Source: an uncultured Anaerolineae bacterium
GTDB lineage: Bacteria > Chloroflexota > Anaerolineae > Anaerolineales > Villigracilaceae
Assembly: GCA_903854805.1 (NCBI GenBank)
Contig: CAINXK010000486.1
Location: 1-5,864 of the forward strand
Direction: 5' to 3'
Length of the DNA stretch: 5,864 nucleotides
Each line of letters begins with the position of its first letter. The stretch's first letter is position 1. Of the stretch, positions 5,492-5,864 are shown in pieces. The notes under the pieces were generated by a model that worked only from the letters and a program-made list of their open reading frames with translations, was not told where the DNA came from and ran no database searches. Made by a program: the position numbers and the translations under genes.

Positions 5492-5864
5492 TTTCTGAAT
5501 AACTCGATTACTTTACGCTGTTTCTTGGGGAGAAAATGGTTCAAGCTGTCCATCAACTCCTTTTGATCGAATTTATATTCATCCTTGATGACCAGTTCGC
5601 GGCCCAGCTTTTGGCTGATATACCAGGCGTCAAACAGATCGCGAGGTTCCCGTCGTTCCTGATTTTCAATGATGCGGATTTTGTCTTTCAAGATTGATTC
5701 CAGGGCGTAAACCCGGCCTATCACTTCCAGGTTGTTGAAGGGGCTTTAGATCAGAGCGACAGTGTGTTCAAAATCCCGCGTGTGTTTATTGACTTCAACT
5801 CTGATTCCAATGGGAATGGGTCGATATTCAACATTGATAACCACTCTTGCATACAGGTTGAAAT
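5488..5864 (-). pseudogene. AbiEii-type nucleotidyltransferase toxin, 5'-partial and interrupted by a stop
   Basis: The minus strand encodes the C-terminal part of a nucleotidyltransferase toxin of the AbiEii/AbiGii family; its start and catalytic N-terminal motifs lie beyond the window. Translating from the edge gives 38 residues ending RVEVNKHTRDFEHTVALI, then an in-frame TAA at 5746-5748, then SPFNNLEVIGRVYALESILKDKI and EPRDLFDAWYISQKLGREL in the same frame. The last segments match the family's C-terminal motifs: a Leu/Glu-rich helix with a conserved Lys, and RDLxD. Family-like sequence therefore continues across the stop, which points to a nonsense mutation rather than a natural end. The piece after the stop could be read from a GTG at 5724 as 78 residues, but no ribosome binding site supports this, and it would lack the nucleotidyltransferase core. 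Its stop overlaps the antitoxin start. Sequencing error remains possible. Confidence 0.75.

Noticed and set aside
5488..5724. The 78-residue frame starting at GTG 5724 as a complete small gene
   Set aside because: The same frame continues upstream with family-like sequence to and beyond the TAA, the GTG lacks a ribosome binding site, and the content is only the C-terminal part of a nucleotidyltransferase toxin. A broken gene is the simpler reading.
1..5864. CRISPR array, insertion sequence or riboswitch
   Set aside because: I found no regularly spaced direct repeats, no transposase-like frame with terminal inverted repeats, and no recognisable riboswitch core on either strand.

Overview
The window looks like a stretch of bacterial chromosome: a GC-rich housekeeping part (about 438-4845), followed by a more AT-rich accessory module at the right end. 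The gene types (an M16 peptidase pair, AcpS, an AbiE-type toxin-antitoxin pair) are found in many bacteria. The style of the first gene (one membrane helix plus a beta-rich V/I/P/N outer domain) and the M16 pair remind me of Anaerolineae-type Chloroflexota. That assignment is an impression, not something the sequence proves.

Layout, left to right. 1-437 is non-coding, with a possible promoter near its right end. 438-1352 (+) encodes a 304-residue single-pass membrane protein of unknown function with a good ribosome binding site. 1353-1739 is a second non-coding stretch that holds a tRNA T-arm-like 11-mer on the minus strand but no foldable tRNA. 1740-3029 and 3026-4294 (+) are a translationally coupled pair of M16 metallopeptidase-family subunits. 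The first keeps all zinc and catalytic residues (HxxEH plus distal Glu). The second has lost every one of them, so together they resemble a catalytic/pseudo-catalytic heterodimer. A perfect 16-bp hairpin (4378-4416) follows the pair. 4480-4845 (+) is acpS (holo-ACP synthase). It has no Shine-Dalgarno sequence but an extended -10 box placed so that transcription would start at or next to the ATG, which suggests a leaderless mRNA.

A perfect 20-bp hairpin (4876-4917) separates acpS from convergent minus-strand genes and probably terminates both. On the minus strand, an AbiEii-type nucleotidyltransferase toxin (5488-5864, cut by the window edge) overlaps by 4 bases a downstream AbiEi-family antitoxin (4916-5491). 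The toxin frame is interrupted by an in-frame TAA at 5746-5748, although clear family sequence continues on both sides. The toxin therefore looks recently inactivated while its antitoxin frame is intact. The toxin-first gene order is the reverse of classical abiEi-abiEii, and base composition drops in this module, which fits horizontal acquisition.

I do not see a wholly new system here. The points most worth checking are the broken toxin beside an intact antitoxin, the leaderless acpS start, the two long perfect hairpins, and the unknown membrane protein.
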